DNA of 64,000 nucleotides from Condylostoma magnum (taxonomy: Eukaryota > Ciliophora > Heterotrichea > Heterotrichida > Condylostomatidae): positions 20,852-84,851 of the forward strand of contig CAKKTI010000045.1 in the NCBI GenBank assembly GCA_920105805.1, in the 5' to 3' direction. The position numbers and the translations under genes were made by a program. The stretch's first letter is position 1. Every line of letters begins with the position of its first letter. Below, piece after piece: positions 11,217-24,237 of this stretch. The notes beneath the pieces are model-generated. The model saw only the letters and a list, made by a program, of their open reading frames with translations, made no database searches and was not told the origin of the DNA.

Positions 11217-12833
11217 CTAAAGTGGGATATTTCCATGCTTCCTCCAAGGACGATCAGACTTCTTGTTCTTCAGTATCTTCAAATCCTCAATAATCCTTTA
11301 TCGTGTAAACCTGGGAGTTATAATGTCGTCAATAAACCCTCTTTGTGCAGCTAGTAACGGGGTAGCGAACACCTCTTGGTAATGCTTGGTTTCCTCTTCT
11401 ACGTTTTTTCCTCTGAAGATAATCTCAACGGCTCCCTTTGCCCCCATAACCGCGATTTCTCCAGTAGGCCAAGCGTAGTTATAGTCTGATGCCAAATGCT
11501 TACTATTCATAACGCAATATGCTCCTCCATAAGCCTTTCGTGTGATAAAGGTGATTTTAGGCACAGTTGCCTCAGAAAATGCATATAGGATTTTAGCTCC
11601 GTGAGAAATAATACCATGGTGCTCCTCATGCACTCCTGGTAGATACCCAGGTACATCCTCAAAGCAAACTAAAGGAATGTTGAAAGCATCACAAAATCTA
11701 ACAAATCTGGCACCTTTGGTTGATGATTCCCTGTCTAGCACTCCAGCTAGGGCAGCGGGTTGGTTTGCAACAAAGCCTACAGTTTCACCATTCATTCTTC
11801 CAAATCCTACTACTATGTTCTTAGCGAAATTCTAAGCCACCTCTTCAAAGTGCAAATCGTCACACACTAGTTTTAGTATGTTTCTCATATCATAAGGCAT
11901 GTTGGGATTGTGTGGAACTATTTTATCTAGAACTGGAATCTGGCGTCTTGGGTCATCACTAGTGGGTTTAATTGGAGATTTTTCCTTGTTATTGAGTGGC
12001 AGGAAGTCATAGAAGTTTCTTACGTACTGCAATAATTCAACATCATTGTTAAGGGCAAAGTGGGCTACACCTGATTTACTAGTATGTACCTTAGCTCCGC
12101 CAAGGCCTTCCATGTCTATATCCTCGTTTGTTACTGTCTTAACTACATCAGGACCAGTGACAAACATATAGGAAGTGTTCTTTACCATGAATATAAAGTC
12201 AGTCAAGGCCGGGGAGTATACTGCACCTCCTGCACATGGACCCATAATCAATGAGAGTTAGGGAACTACACCTGAGGAAAGGACATTGTTGTGGAAGATG
12301 TTTGCATATCCACCTAGAGAGGCCACTCCTTCCTAGATTCTAGCTCCACCACTATCGTTGAGCCCTATTACAGGAATTCCATATTAAAGCGACTTTTCTT
12401 ATATTTTGACAATCTTCTCAGCCACAGTTTCACTTAAAGTACCTCCATGTACAGTGAAATCAAATGAGAACAGAAAGACAGGCCTTCCATGTATTTCTCC
12501 ATGTCCAGTGATCATTCCATCCCCTGGACTTACATCTTTCTCCATTCCAAAATCAGTGCATCTATGTGTAACTAGTTAGTCGTACTCAGTAAATGTATTT
12601 TAGTCAACTAGCAACTCGACTCTCTCTCTTGCAGTTAATTTATGCCTAGAATGCTACTTATTGATTCTTTTCTCATTTCCGGTGATGTTCTATTATCTAA
12701 GCCCTGTAAGCTTGTCCATGAATCCTTTTGCATCATGGCAATAACTAGGCTGAAGTTGTAACTTTTCTTATAATGTTTAAGAAAGTGGAATGTGTTTATA
12801 TGCGGAGAGATTCCTAGTCACTAATCTAATCAT
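11217..12833 (-). CDS. PCCB: Propionyl-CoA carboxylase beta chain, mitochondrial
   Basis: A 538-residue protein, the usual length for the family, running from ATG 12833-12831 to TAG 11219-11217. It is the carboxyltransferase subunit that moves CO2 from carboxybiotin to propionyl-CoA in the mitochondrial route to methylmalonyl-CoA. The N-terminus is basic and Arg/Ser-rich like a mitochondrial presequence. The acyl-CoA carboxyltransferase landmarks are present: [52 protein letters not shown] and [18 protein letters not shown]. The protein ends in [12 protein letters not shown], matching the family C-terminus directly before the TAG. In-frame TAA and TAG before that are Gln. The alpha (biotin) subunit is not in this window. 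Confidence 0.97.
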
Positions 12834-12871
12834 TATATAAAAAAATATGAAAGGTTAATAAGCTTTAATGA

Positions 12872-15286
12872 TCATCTCTTCTTAGCAGCTGCTTTACGGG
12901 CAGCTGCCTTCTTCTCTGCTGCAATTCTTACCTCTTCTTCCTGTTGGTGCCTGAATCTTATCTCTTTACGCATTCTTATCAAGTTCTCCTAGGCTTGTTC
13001 AATAAAATCTTAATTTAAGCCAATTTCATTAGCCTGTTTCATTAGTTTTTCTATAGAGTCAACTTGGTTTATTAGAGAAGATAGCTCTGTTGCCCAATCT
13101 GGAATGATGAATTTCGGTTCCCTTTTCTTCTTTCTTGGTGCCTTTTTCTATGGCTCTTGTTTTGCTGGTGCCTTTTGGCCTCTTTTGCGAGGATCTACTA
13201 CCTCTATTTCCGGGTATTCTCGTACCGGGTAGTCTAGGAATAATCGGAGTATGTAGTGGGCGTTTATGTTGTTTTACATCATTTAACTCAAATGCCGGGC
13301 CGATGATGTGTATTCCTCTGATACTCCGTTTTATTCCGCTATTTGAAGTAGGGACTCCAAGTATGAAACAGCTTCTTCTGTGGCGTTGTGAATGGGAGTT
13401 ATGTTGATTTAGTGCCTTAAATTTCTCTCAGCTACAAGTCTATCACTTTCACGTCTAGCAAAATCTAGAATTTAAGGATCTACGGCTACTCCTCTTTCTT
13501 ACGCTGATTTCAGCATGCAATCTAGTACATATACTGATTTTTGTATTGTTTTATAATTTTCAACATAAGCCAAAGAATTGATAAACTCTTAAATTTCTCC
13601 CTCTGTCTTTAGTCTTTCTCTTGCAATTTATACAGTTTTTATTAGTTTTACATCTATTTAAGCTCCTTCTGCTTATATTCGCTACATTGCATTATCCACC
13701 TAGTCGAAATCATTAGTACTTAAGGCCTGTTTGGTGTCAGATTCCGTCTGTTGAAGTTTATTTAGGCATTGCTCACACCTGCAAATTGGTTTTTCAGGAG
13801 TCTCTGACTCTGCAGTTTCATAAATCCACATAGATGTTTTACACCTTGCACAAAAGTATTGCTTGCAACCCTAGCATAAATGTCTGTTATTATGGATATC
13901 AAACTCTTAAGAACACTGCTTATTTGCACATTTCTTAGATTTGATTGCAGTTTGCAGCATTTCCCTTATTTAAGGATCAGTTGCAAGATGCAAAGGAGTG
14001 TGTCCTCTGCTGTTCTTGTGAGTTACACTAACCCCAAAGGCTAAAAACACTTCTAGTATATCATGTCTGGCTCCAGCCGCGGCATGATGTATGCAATTAT
14101 TCCCATATACATCTACTTCCAGAGGTTGTAGACCAAATTTAATAAGAAGCCAAACCACCCGAGTATGACCGTTGAAAGATGCCCAGTGCAAAGGATTAGT
14201 TCCCTTAGCTTTATCATTTGCTCCGTCTTCATCCTCATCTACAAACTCTTCAACTTTGAATATATCCCACTTTGCACCGGCCTCCATTAGCACCTTTACT
14301 GAGTGCTCTTATCCTTTAGCACATGCCCACATCAAGCTACTCCAGTTCTTTTTATCCAGAAAGTTTATATTTGCCCCTCTCTAAATTAAGTCCTGCATTT
14401 CTTCAATTCTCCCAGCTGCAGATGCCTTTATAAGAAGCTTTCCTAACTCATTTGGATCCTCCTTTTCTTCCTCCTCATCTTCTGAGTAACTGTTGTATTC
14501 TTCTTATTCTTCCATATTTTTAAATTAATTAGACTATTGGCGTAATGCCTCTACTATTCTATTTATTATCATTTTCTCAAATTTAATATTAGTTGCTCTG
14601 TTCATTAGAACTGTTTGATAGTCTCCCTCTAAGTTGATTTTTGCTCTGAAAATTTTATCTGTTTTATATCTTTGAAGTAATCTTGTATATTGATCCTGTT
14701 TCTCCCGTTTAAGAAATTCTATTTCATCCGTTACAAATTAGTTTTAGGATTCTAGCTCTAATTAGGATACCATGTAGTTTATTATATATAGATTAGATAG
14801 ATAGTCATAGTTCTGTAGTATAGTTCTGGCTTCTAAATCCTCGAAGTGGTTAAACTATTACTCACCTTCTTCGTCAACATAAATAATCAAGCATTCTTTT
14901 GGCCTGCATACATGAGCAATAATTCCTTCAAAAGCTGTTTGAGTTTCCTTATCAAGCTCTTCCTCCTCACTAACTTTATCTAATTATGGGTTAATCATAA
15001 TCTTATAATCTTGTGTCCTTACATCCTAAGCACTTCATTGGTTATTCATCATTTTAGGATTGTAACACAAGATATTATACGGTAATCCTAAATGAGGTCC
15101 TGTAAGACAAGGTAATTGATAATAAGTCTAATTAAAGCTTACAGCTGATTAAATTAATGAGGGAATATCTTATCTCATTAGTTTATCTGTAAAATTTGTT
15201 ATGTTTTTAGCCTCAATCATAAATGATAGATAGTCCCCAGTTAAAGCAGTAAGTAGGGGCAGAATCTTCTACTATTGCCTTGCCAT
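12872..15286 (-). CDS. Ankyrin-repeat protein with FYVE-like zinc finger
   Basis: An 804-residue protein ending in an Ala/Lys/Arg-rich helix (AAARKAAAKKR) just before TGA 12874-12872. It has an N-terminal helical region of about 260 residues and then an acidic linker (SYSEDEEEEKEDP). Four or more ankyrin repeats follow around residues 280-430, including GTNPLHWASFNGHTRVVWLL, NNCIHHAAAGARHDIL and GHTPLHLATDP. A cysteine-rich domain comes next, CANKQCS then RHLCQGCKQYFCARC then CRCEQC, spaced like a FYVE finger that binds phosphatidylinositol 3-phosphate. The family would act on endosomal membranes. The start is chosen at ATG 15286, which begins convincing coding sequence; ATG 15052 is an in-frame alternative. 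Confidence 0.8.
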
Positions 15287-15363
15287 TTATAATTCAAATG
15301 GGAATTTATACCGGGCTTGTAGTCCATTCTCCTTTAATTAATTAGCGCCGTTTTGACATAATA
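15287..15363. promoter_or_regulatory. Divergent intergenic spacer
   Basis: A 77-nt gap between two start codons pointing outward. It must hold at least part of two promoters. An in-frame ATG at 15298 could extend the plus-strand protein by 22 residues, so the spacer may be shorter. No motif recognised. Confidence 0.4.
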
Positions 15364-16719
15364 ATGAATGAAATACATTAATTACTCCTAACTCACAAAG
15401 ATGAAATTATTATAAAAGAAGAGCCCAAAATTCTTACAGTAGAAGCATTATACGGAAGTGATAGTTTCTCAATTCCTTTAGTTTGCATGTTTATTAGATC
15501 CTAGTTTTTTAGGATTCACCCCGGGTCACAACCTCCTGAAGATGTTAAATAGTTTGGAGCAATCATATGGGAAATATTGAATATATTCAAAGAACATTAT
15601 CCTTCTAAAATTGAACTAGTAGAAGATAATTTAGAAAGATGCAGACCTTATTATAATGAAATCTCGGATAGTGAAGCATTAAGAAGGCAAGTTTCATGCT
15701 TAAGTAGTCGTGTATATGAAATTGGCATAATGTCCTAAGATGAAATGGAAGATTTGTGGTATGTTTTGTATTAAACTATCAAATGTAATGACTTAAAATA
15801 AACTGCTGCTGTACTGGAGATAATGGGAAATCAAAAATTATGTCCTCCATATGTGTTCAGGAATATAAGAGATGAGGAGAAAAGAATACTTTAGAGCTTA
15901 ATATAAGATTAAGCTAATCAGGATGGAGAGTAATGCTACGGATACCTAAAAAACTGTTAGGATTTAGCATAGTTTTTACTTGATGGAGTAGATGAGCGTT
16001 CAACTACAGTTCCAATAATTAAGGAAAATCATTATGAATTGCCTAGTTCTTTCCAATTATTAATGTTTTAGATAGGAGAAACAGCATGTGTAGAACGTGT
16101 TACTTTTCTGTTAGACAATGTTAATAAATCCCAGAAAATTGAGAATTTGATATACTATGGATGAATTGAGAAGATATATGCAATTGTAGAAAAGTACTGT
16201 GATGGTTTATATGGAGCAGAAGATCATGATGTGGTTAGATTTGGAATATTTCAGTATTAGATAGCTTTATCACTGGCTAAACTAAGTAAAAACCCAGAAT
16301 ATTTTTAGATGATGCTGCAATCTGGAATTTTCAGCAGATACTTGGAAGTTGTAGAGGAAGCTTGTGTTTTCCTATATAGACAAAATCTAGATAAAGAAGA
16401 CTTAGAAGGATGCAAATTAGAAGAATTTGTAAAAGCTTCCTTAAATCTAGTAAAACTCGCAATTAATTAATCCTTTTATAAGCATTTGAGAAGCTTGTAT
16501 GAAGGCTTGAGGAAAATTCACTCAAGATTGCTCAACTTCACTCATAGCGGCTCTCCTGATATGCCAATTCCAGATGAACCTGAAGCATTGAGACTTGTAA
16601 GTGAAGAGCTCTATGAAATTTTTATAATAACGAGAGACGATTTATTAAAAATAGATGCATTGCTAGAGTATCAGGATAGACACGAGGAGAAATGGGAAAG
16701 ACTTTTTGATGATATCTAG
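15364..16719 (+). CDS. Unknown helical protein
   Basis: A 451-residue protein from ATG 15364 to TAG 16717-16719. The composition and codon pattern are clearly coding: many Glu and Asp, and helices rich in Leu/Ile such as LEGCKLEEFVKASLNLVKLA near residue 360. Sense TAA/TAG (Gln) and one TGA (Trp, YYGWIEK) occur inside. It looks all-alpha, perhaps an ARM/HEAT-like or scaffold protein, but no signature was recognised. The last 78 residues contain a Pro-rich loop and a charged helix (YQDRHEEKWERLFDD). Confidence 0.7.
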
Positions 16720-16817
16720 TTGTAAGAAATTTAAAAGATGGAAAATATACTAATTCCTGTATTCTTAATGTTATCTTTTAAATGTTTAGCTGTAAATTTG
16801 TAACTCTTAAAAATAAA

Positions 16818-18059
16818 ATGCTTGAAAATCATAAAGCACCCAAGTTTGACATCAATGGTATTCAAATGGATAAAAACGATGATATGTAAATAATAGGCTA
16901 AAATATAAGCATACCAAAGCATTGAGATAATGTTCCAGCACATAGAGCAAGATCATAGCTAGCTAAATAAAGGAATAATAGAGATAAGGAGATCATAAGA
17001 AAGAATATTTAATCGTCCTACTAAAAACTTGCTTAGAACGAGGACGATAGTATTCAATAATAAGTACAGCCTAGACCTTAGACAGTACAATCGGAACGTC
17101 CTAGAACAAGAAATGAACTTATTCAAAGTAGAAAGGCAGCAGATAACATGAAAACTTAAAGGTTATATGAGGATTATGTAGCTTAGAACCCTGTCCGCTT
17201 AACTGTAAACTGCCAGAAAACCAATAACTTGCCTAGTAATCCAAATCTAAGCTGAAACGCTTTACCGAAAAATAAAACATTTACTGAACTAAAGGAAAAT
17301 AGAAGAAATGAAACCTTATAAAAGCTATAGGAAAGTGCAAATTTTAATCATATTGGTGAAAATTAAAGAATTCAAAATAGAGAATAGTAAAACACTGTTA
17401 ATAGGCCATTTTACGCAAAGACATAAACGTAATTAATTGAAAATAGAAGAAAAGAAACAAACGATTACAATAACAAAACATTCTCTAAATATCCCGTTGG
17501 CATACATAAAGGAATTGAATTGCCCAAATTTGAGTAAAACTGCTAGGAGTATTGAAAACAATTAAACTCATATTGCCATAACCCTAATATATCCTCTCAT
17601 AGAGTCTATCAAAGAACTCAACAGCACTGAAAGCCTAAAGATCTGCTATATGAAAACGAAAAGTAGGATGAAGCGTTGCCCTACAACAAGGAAAGACTAA
17701 TAGTAAAAAAATAAGAGCAAGAAATTCCCCTAAAGCCAAGCTAAACAAAGGTATAAACTGTCAGGGGGAAAAAAGTGAAAACACATCACCAGTACAGATG
17801 AACTACTCTAGCCTTAAAATTCAACTCAAGCAAAAGAAATGCAGATATGCCTATCTCCTAAAGTGAACAACAAAACAATAGATCGAGTTAACAAGTAGCA
17901 TCATTATAGAGCACCCATCAGGAGTTTAAAGTAAGGAGACCTTCAACTGCTAAGGTCCTCAGCAGTAAGATGGCAGGGATCCCCATAAACAACTATTTCA
18001 TTCGGACAAATGGGTTCGAAGCAATAACTACAATGCAAGCTGAAACAAGTGAGCTTTGA
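16818..18059 (+). CDS. Basic, low-complexity unknown protein
   Basis: A 413-residue protein, strongly basic and rich in Asn, Gln, Lys and Arg, with few hydrophobic clusters. It is probably disordered (for example RPRTRNELIQSRKAADNMK and ENRRNETLQKLQES). The start at ATG 16818 follows an AT-rich leader; ATG 16782 is in frame upstream. The end is assigned to TGA 18057-18059 because the next gene's ATG lies 14 nt beyond in another frame. Such proteins are often microtubule-associated or axonemal in ciliates, but nothing here proves that. Confidence 0.5.
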
Positions 18060-18073
18060 GATTAGAAATAAAA

Positions 18074-21000
18074 ATGGCTTAAAAGCAATATAATCTGAGG
18101 AGTAGGAGGGCTGATTATACGGAAAGTTTACCCAGTAAGAGATATTTAAAAGCATTAGGATTAAGCCAAGAAATTGGATCATCTGATCAAACTACTGGAC
18201 AGTGAAACTCTATTTAAGCTGATGGATCAGCATAGACTATATGGAAATTAGAGAGTATTTAGTTTGCTTTAGATTGTAATTAGCTTATTTCTGATACTTT
18301 TAGTTCCGGAAACACTAATTAGTGATAGATTATGCTATAAAATCGATAATAAGGCTAGCATTTAGGTGTATTTATTGAAAGAGTAGAGTAAGAACATACC
18401 AAGTAGGTAGATTTGATAATTTAAATATATGTACAGTAGAATAGCACTTATAGAAGGATTATCTAAGAGAAGCATAGATGTATGTTTAGTTACTTTTCAT
18501 AAAATCTAGGCTATCATGATTGTATTAGTAGAGACGATTTTGGACAATTCTTCAATAATCCTTTTGCTATAGTTGTTAATATTCATCCTTATAATAATAA
18601 TTACTAGTCGAAATAATTGACTGGATTTACAGGAATGATCAATTATGGAGCTACCTGCTATGCAAATTCTCTTATTTAAACACTGTTTCATATTAACAAG
18701 TTTTAGTAGTTAATTTCCAATGTAATTTATAGTTAGATTTAATAGGCAGATAAAGCTGTATAGATATTATAAAAGATTTGTAGAGATCTAAAGTCAATTA
18801 ACAATCCTGTCAGTGCTAAGGCCATTTTGTAGTTTATGGGATGAGCAGCCTATAGGTAACATGATATCCAAGAATTTAAATGTGCTTTGTTTGATATTCT
18901 TGAAGAATGCATACAAAATAGTGGATGGTAAGATTAATTCCATGGTATATTCTAAGGCGAAACTAGTACATATATAAAGTGTAATCATGTTAATTAAGTG
19001 TCAGAGAAAGTGGACACTTTCACTGATATTTAGTTATAGATATTGAATTAAGAGAATATATATTAAAGCTTAGATGAACTTACGTAATAGGAAGAAATGT
19101 ACGGGGAAAATCAATATCAAACTGACGATTTTGGACTATAAAACGCCGTAAAGCAAACACTATTTAAAACATTACCTTCAGTGCTGTTTGTCTAATTAAA
19201 AAGATTTCAATACGATGCTAAAAAGCTGAAAATGGGCAAGTTGAATAACCAGTTCTAGTATTACTCAGAACTTGATTTATCTAAATACACAACTGATAAA
19301 ACTAAATCACAGGAGTTTTGACTTTTCTCAGTTATAGTTCATACTGGCAATGAAACTCAGGGTCATTATTATGCATACATACAGCCAAATATGCAATAAA
19401 AATGATATTGCTTTAATGATATTTCAGTTGATGAGGTTTTGCCTAGTATGGTAATTGAAACAAATTACGGAGGAGATGAAAAATGGTTAGAATTTCACCA
19501 GAATGGCAGTGTTGCTTATAATGCCTACAAAAGTAATAGCAGTGCTTATTTATTAGTATATGTCAGAACAGAAGATATTCCTGAGATATTTATGGATATA
19601 CAGGATTAACAAGTGATTGAAGCTCCTATATAAGTTAATTAAAAATGTGATGTGTATTGTATTAGTTAAGACATTGCAAAAGGATGGTAAAATTATTGGA
19701 TTCACTCATTAGATAAAAATGATTGTTATAAACTAAGTATTGATTTTAATTCAACAGTATAAGATGTGAAATAAATATTCTCTAATATAGGAGGATAAGT
19801 AAGGGTTTGAAGAGTATTGAATTATAAATTTTACAAATTATAAGGTAGAATAACAATAAGAGAATTAATCAATAATTCTTCTGATATATTCTTGTATATT
19901 GAGTCACTAACAGGCCATTCATTGCTCTAAAAGACAAATAACGGAATATAAATAACTTAAAATAAGCAAAATGGGCATTATTAATAAGGAAACAAAGGAG
20001 TTTTTATTTTCTATAAATGATATGATAGGGGAAATCTGCAATTAATAGCTGAAAGAAGAATCTAATATGGAATGCACTTTGACGATATAAGATAGGATAT
20101 CTACTTTTAATGTCATAAAAGAGAACCGTAATAAAATGACAAAATCAAGCTTTTCTTAGAGAAAGCTTCTACTAATAAACTTAAATATAAAGTAATTGAG
20201 CTTGATTACTACAATTTTATAATCAACGAGGATAATTAACTGTTTAAATTAAGTTAAGGAGACATAATCATTGGATAATTAATGGAGCAACCAATATCAG
20301 CCAAAAAGTATATCTATGACTAATTATTCTATGTAAATGTAAATGTTAAATCCCATCTAGATAATCGAATAAATCTACTGATCAAGCATAACTGGAAAAA
20401 GCCATTAGTAGTCTTCGTAAGAGAATTAGCAAAGTAATTAAACTGTGATTGAAATTTGATCATTTTATATGAAAAATATACGATGAAACCATTGTATAAT
20501 AATATAGTTGAACTATACAAGACTTAAATATTCAACTGTTATCAAAAGAATTATGAGTTTATCTTTAAAACTTAAGATTTTCCTATAGAAAACTATATAG
20601 ACAACTTTTGCCTAACATATTTGGTATGTGATAAATTTGGCTAAATAATTAGTTAAAAAAGACAATTAATCTAAAAAAGTTATAATGTATCATAATTTAT
20701 AAAGTCTAATTAGCATAAATGATCTTTTGAGTATATGAAACTCGATTTAAATCTGAATTAAAAAGAAGAGTTTATACTGTACACTACAAAGAATAATGTT
20801 TTATTTAAATATCTGAAGAAATCGACCTAAATTTATGATTTCATGATGAAAAATCAAGGTATAGTATTTGCTGTACGCTAATCTAACATCAACTGCCAAC
20901 AAGTACAAATTCAGAAATATTAATAAGAATAAGTAATTGGACAGCCTCTATTCATAAAAGTCAAAGTAAGCTTTATATAGAAAAATTACACCTGTGCAAA

Positions 21001-21145
21001 GATAACAGATAAAATATTGAGGCTAATACCAAGTTATAATCGTATTTTAATAAGGTCTCCTGATAATCAACAGAATCCCTTTCCTTACGGCCCAACGCTC
21101 TATTTTCCAGTATTTGACAATTCAATAATAACAGTTTTAATTTAA
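18074..21145 (+). CDS. USP7: USP7-type ubiquitin-specific protease
   Basis: About 1023 residues with the domain order of USP7. A MATH/TRAF domain (residues about 65-175) includes TIWKLESIQF, NQWQIML with TGA for Trp, and GYHDCISRDDF. The USP catalytic domain follows. The nucleophile Cys is near residue 195 in NYGATCYANSLIQTLF. The catalytic His is near residue 431 in GHYYAYIQ, followed by QKWYCFND with Trp as TGA (19403-19405). The C-terminal 500 residues should hold ubiquitin-like folds that activate the enzyme in the family. It removes ubiquitin from substrates, mostly nuclear in animals. The true stop is uncertain; TAA 21143-21145 is the best candidate and TAA 21149 is close by. Confidence 0.93.
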
Positions 21146-21209
21146 ATATAAGGTTTTACTAAATTTACAAATTCTTTTTATCTTCTATATTCCAATCAAC
21201 TTAATAAAA

Positions 21210-23480
21210 ATGAATCTAGAAACAGATTAATATGTAAATAGCCTAAAATAGGGATAGAATAATATATTAGTCTCAGTTAGGTGTAGGCCATTAACAGTAT
21301 AAGAACAACGAAAGAACAACACTTAAATTATCTAAATTCTAGACTAAAAGATAGTAATACTACTAGATCCAAATGCTCTGCAACCCAGCACAAAGCGTTA
21401 ATTGGTGCAACCTCGAAACCAAGAGAAACACTATGCTTTTGATTTTGCCTTTTCCCAAGATTCCACCCAGGAACAAATATTCTAATCAACAACTAAATTT
21501 CTATTATAAGGAGTAATCGATGGATTTAATGCTACAGTGTTTGCATATGGCCCAACAGGGGCCGGCAAAACTTTTACAATGCTAGGAAAACAGAGTTAAC
21601 CAGGAGTAATGAAATTAACAATAACTGAGCTTTTCCAGATAATAGAAGAAAATAAAAGCTAGAAGGAATTCCAAGTTAGAATCAATTACTTAGAAATATA
21701 CAATGAAATAATACGTGATCTTATAAACCCTTCATAGGAGTAATTAGAGCTAAGGGAAGATCCCTTAAAAGGAGTTTGCATTATAGGCTTAACTGAAGAA
21801 TTAGCCACATCTGACGATTTTGTGATAGATCTGATTGAACATGGAAACAAAAGCAGAACTACAGAGCCAACTAAGGCTAATCAAACCTCCAGTAGGTCTC
21901 ATGCTATTCTGTAAATCACAATAGAGCATAAGAACCGACTAACTGGAGTCAATGCTGATGTTTTTGTAGGAAAATTATCTCTTATTGACCTTGCTGGAAG
22001 TGAAAGAGCCTCAAATACACTGAACAGAGGTATAAGGCTAATTGAAGGGGCAAATATTAATAAGTCATTATTAGCTCTAGGAAACTGTATTAATGCATTA
22101 TGTGAAGCTGGGGAAAAGGGAGGAAGAGCCTTTATTCCGTATAGAGATTCAAAGTTAACAAGAATTCTAAAGGATTCCTTAGGGGGAAATTGTAGAACTG
22201 TTATGATTGCATGCATTTCTCCCAGTATTGATTCATATGATGAAACACACAATACTCTTATATATGCCAATAGAGCTAAGAAGATTAAAACTAATATACA
22301 GAGAAATGTTCTCAATGTTTCTTATCACATTTCAAGATATACAACAATAATAGAAAACCTGTAAAATGAAATAAGAGAATTGAAAAAAGGAAGTCCTGGT
22401 AGGCAACTTATTGATATTAGTAAATATGAAATTCAAGTAAACCAGCATTTTAAGAGAGAAGCTTAAATTAGAAAATAGTATCATTAATTAGAAACTGAAA
22501 TCGGGTAACTTAGTTTTACTGTATTTGGAAAGTAAAGTGATATATAAAGATTCCAGAGCCATATACATAGCAAGGATGAATTGATATAGTTAAAAAAGGA
22601 ATTTTAACAATAAAAAGAGTTATTAGCTAGTAAGGAGGAAAGCTTAGTAAAATGTAGGGAAAGTTTACAAAATCTAGAAAAAAACAGATTTTAATTGAAA
22701 GATCAATGGTAAAATTTGTAAGATTATTAAAAATTAAAATTATAATCTATGTTTTAGGAAAAGATTAATTAAATAAACAACATACATATCAAATGAAAAG
22801 AAGAATCAGTTTAACAAGTAATGAAGACTAAAGATGCCTATATAGAATTCTTATAGGAGTAATTAAAGCTAAGGGATTAGGTAATTGAAGATTCAAAATA
22901 AATACTAACAAAAAACCCAACTAATTCCGAAGATAAATTCAAACAAGCTTTTAATTAATTATAGATAATAGAGGAGTTTAATTCATCCTCTTTTTCAGAT
23001 TTACCGGGAATTAAATCAAGCAGTACATCTCCTAATAGAAGTATTGGCTCATCGATCAAGCTCAATGCGAAAAGTCTGCCTCCAATAGTCCAACAAAACA
23101 CCAGAATTCCCAGGCCTAAATACATTATTCAAAAAAGACCAATTCAGAAATAACACAATTAAAGTATTAGTCCAATGCCCTCATAGCAAAGATAACCTTA
23201 AAGAAGATATAGACAAAAGTAAAACAGAAATAGACTAATTTCTGCTTCTTCAAGCAATTCAGAATATAGTACAAATTCAAGTATATAGCATTAGGAAGAT
23301 CTATCATTTATTAATCAAAAGAATGCCAACATAGCAGAAAGGTTTAACTTAAGTCCTTATGTGCATAGGGCTAATTAATTCAGAGCCAGAGTATTCAAAC
23401 GAGGTAAATAAACTAATATAAGAAGAGTAGAGCCTACTACCAAACATTTGTAAAGTAGTTTTATAAAAGGGATTAATTAA
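21210..23480 (+). CDS. Kinesin-8/KIF19-type motor protein
   Basis: A 756-residue protein with an N-terminal kinesin motor. [11 protein letters not shown] starts the motor core. The P-loop [11 protein letters not shown] is near residue 114. Switch I is SSRSHAIL, switch II is [11 protein letters not shown], and [16 protein letters not shown] and YANRAKKI close the motor. [20 protein letters not shown] is typical of the kinesin-8/KIF19 group, which walks to plus ends and shortens microtubules; KIF19 controls cilium length. A neck and coiled coil follow (residues about 390-560), then a Ser/Pro/Arg/Asn-rich tail. Gln is often TAA/TAG. The end at TAA 23478-23480 is two nucleotides from the convergent GST stop. 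Confidence 0.95.
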
Positions 23481-23482
23481 AT

Positions 23483-24133
23483 CTAAGCAATAGCTGCATA
23501 TTTATTGTTATATGGTAGATGATTGAGAGCTGCTTGAAAATCTTGAATTCTTTGTAGATTTTAAACATTTTGTTTAAATCTTGCAAATTTATTCGAGATT
23601 TCATCGGTTAATCCAGGAGCAATGTAATCAGTTAAGTCTAAATACTCATAAAATACAAAATCAACCCAGGTAACTTACTATCCAACTAGAAACTCATCCA
23701 TATTCTCACTAATTCTCTCTAATATTTCTTACAGTCTTGGCAACTGAGTCTCTCTTAATTCCTGATATTATGGACTGTAAGTTAGGCCATAAATGATATA
23801 ATTATATTGTCTTAATAAGGAGCATAGCTCTAAAACTCTTATTTTCTCTTATTCATCTCTTCCAAGGTAATCAGGACAATATTTATTACATAAGTACTGC
23901 ATTATGGCTTAATACTCTGTTAATTTGATATCTCCATCTATAAGATAAGGTAAATTAGGAAATTGCAATCCTAAACTAAATTTATCAGCCAGCCAACCTG
24001 ATTTATCATAATCAGGAGCTGGGCCAACGTCATACATTTTGTTTTCAAAATCAATGTTTAAGTGCCATAACAACATTCTTATTGGATGACCTATATTTCT
24101 AGTAGTTCAATATCCAAGTATTAATCTATCCAT
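23483..24133 (-). CDS. Glutathione S-transferase, mu-like
   Basis: A 216-residue protein, the usual GST length, from ATG 24133-24131 to TAG 23485-23483. It opens with [19 protein letters not shown], matching the mu-class start LGYWDIRG with the catalytic Tyr at residue 8. The Trp at residue 9 is TGA (24109-24107). Next come the mu-type segment [14 protein letters not shown] and the glutathione-binding [20 protein letters not shown]. The all-alpha C-terminal domain contains FYEYLDL. It conjugates glutathione to electrophiles in the cytosol, and detoxification is the expected role. The end is fixed by the kinesin stop on the other strand. Confidence 0.95.
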
Positions 24134-24237
24134 TTTGTTATGCAATATAATAATTCTTTTAGATTTACTTAAATGGTTCTAAGGTATATAAAATAAACTC
24201 TATCTACTCAATAGAGAACTTCACCTATACAAATAAA
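24134..24237. promoter_or_regulatory. Divergent intergenic spacer
   Basis: A 104-nt AT-rich gap between the GST start (minus) and the small membrane protein start (plus). It is one of the longer spacers in the window and presumably carries both promoters. No specific element is recognised. Confidence 0.4.
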
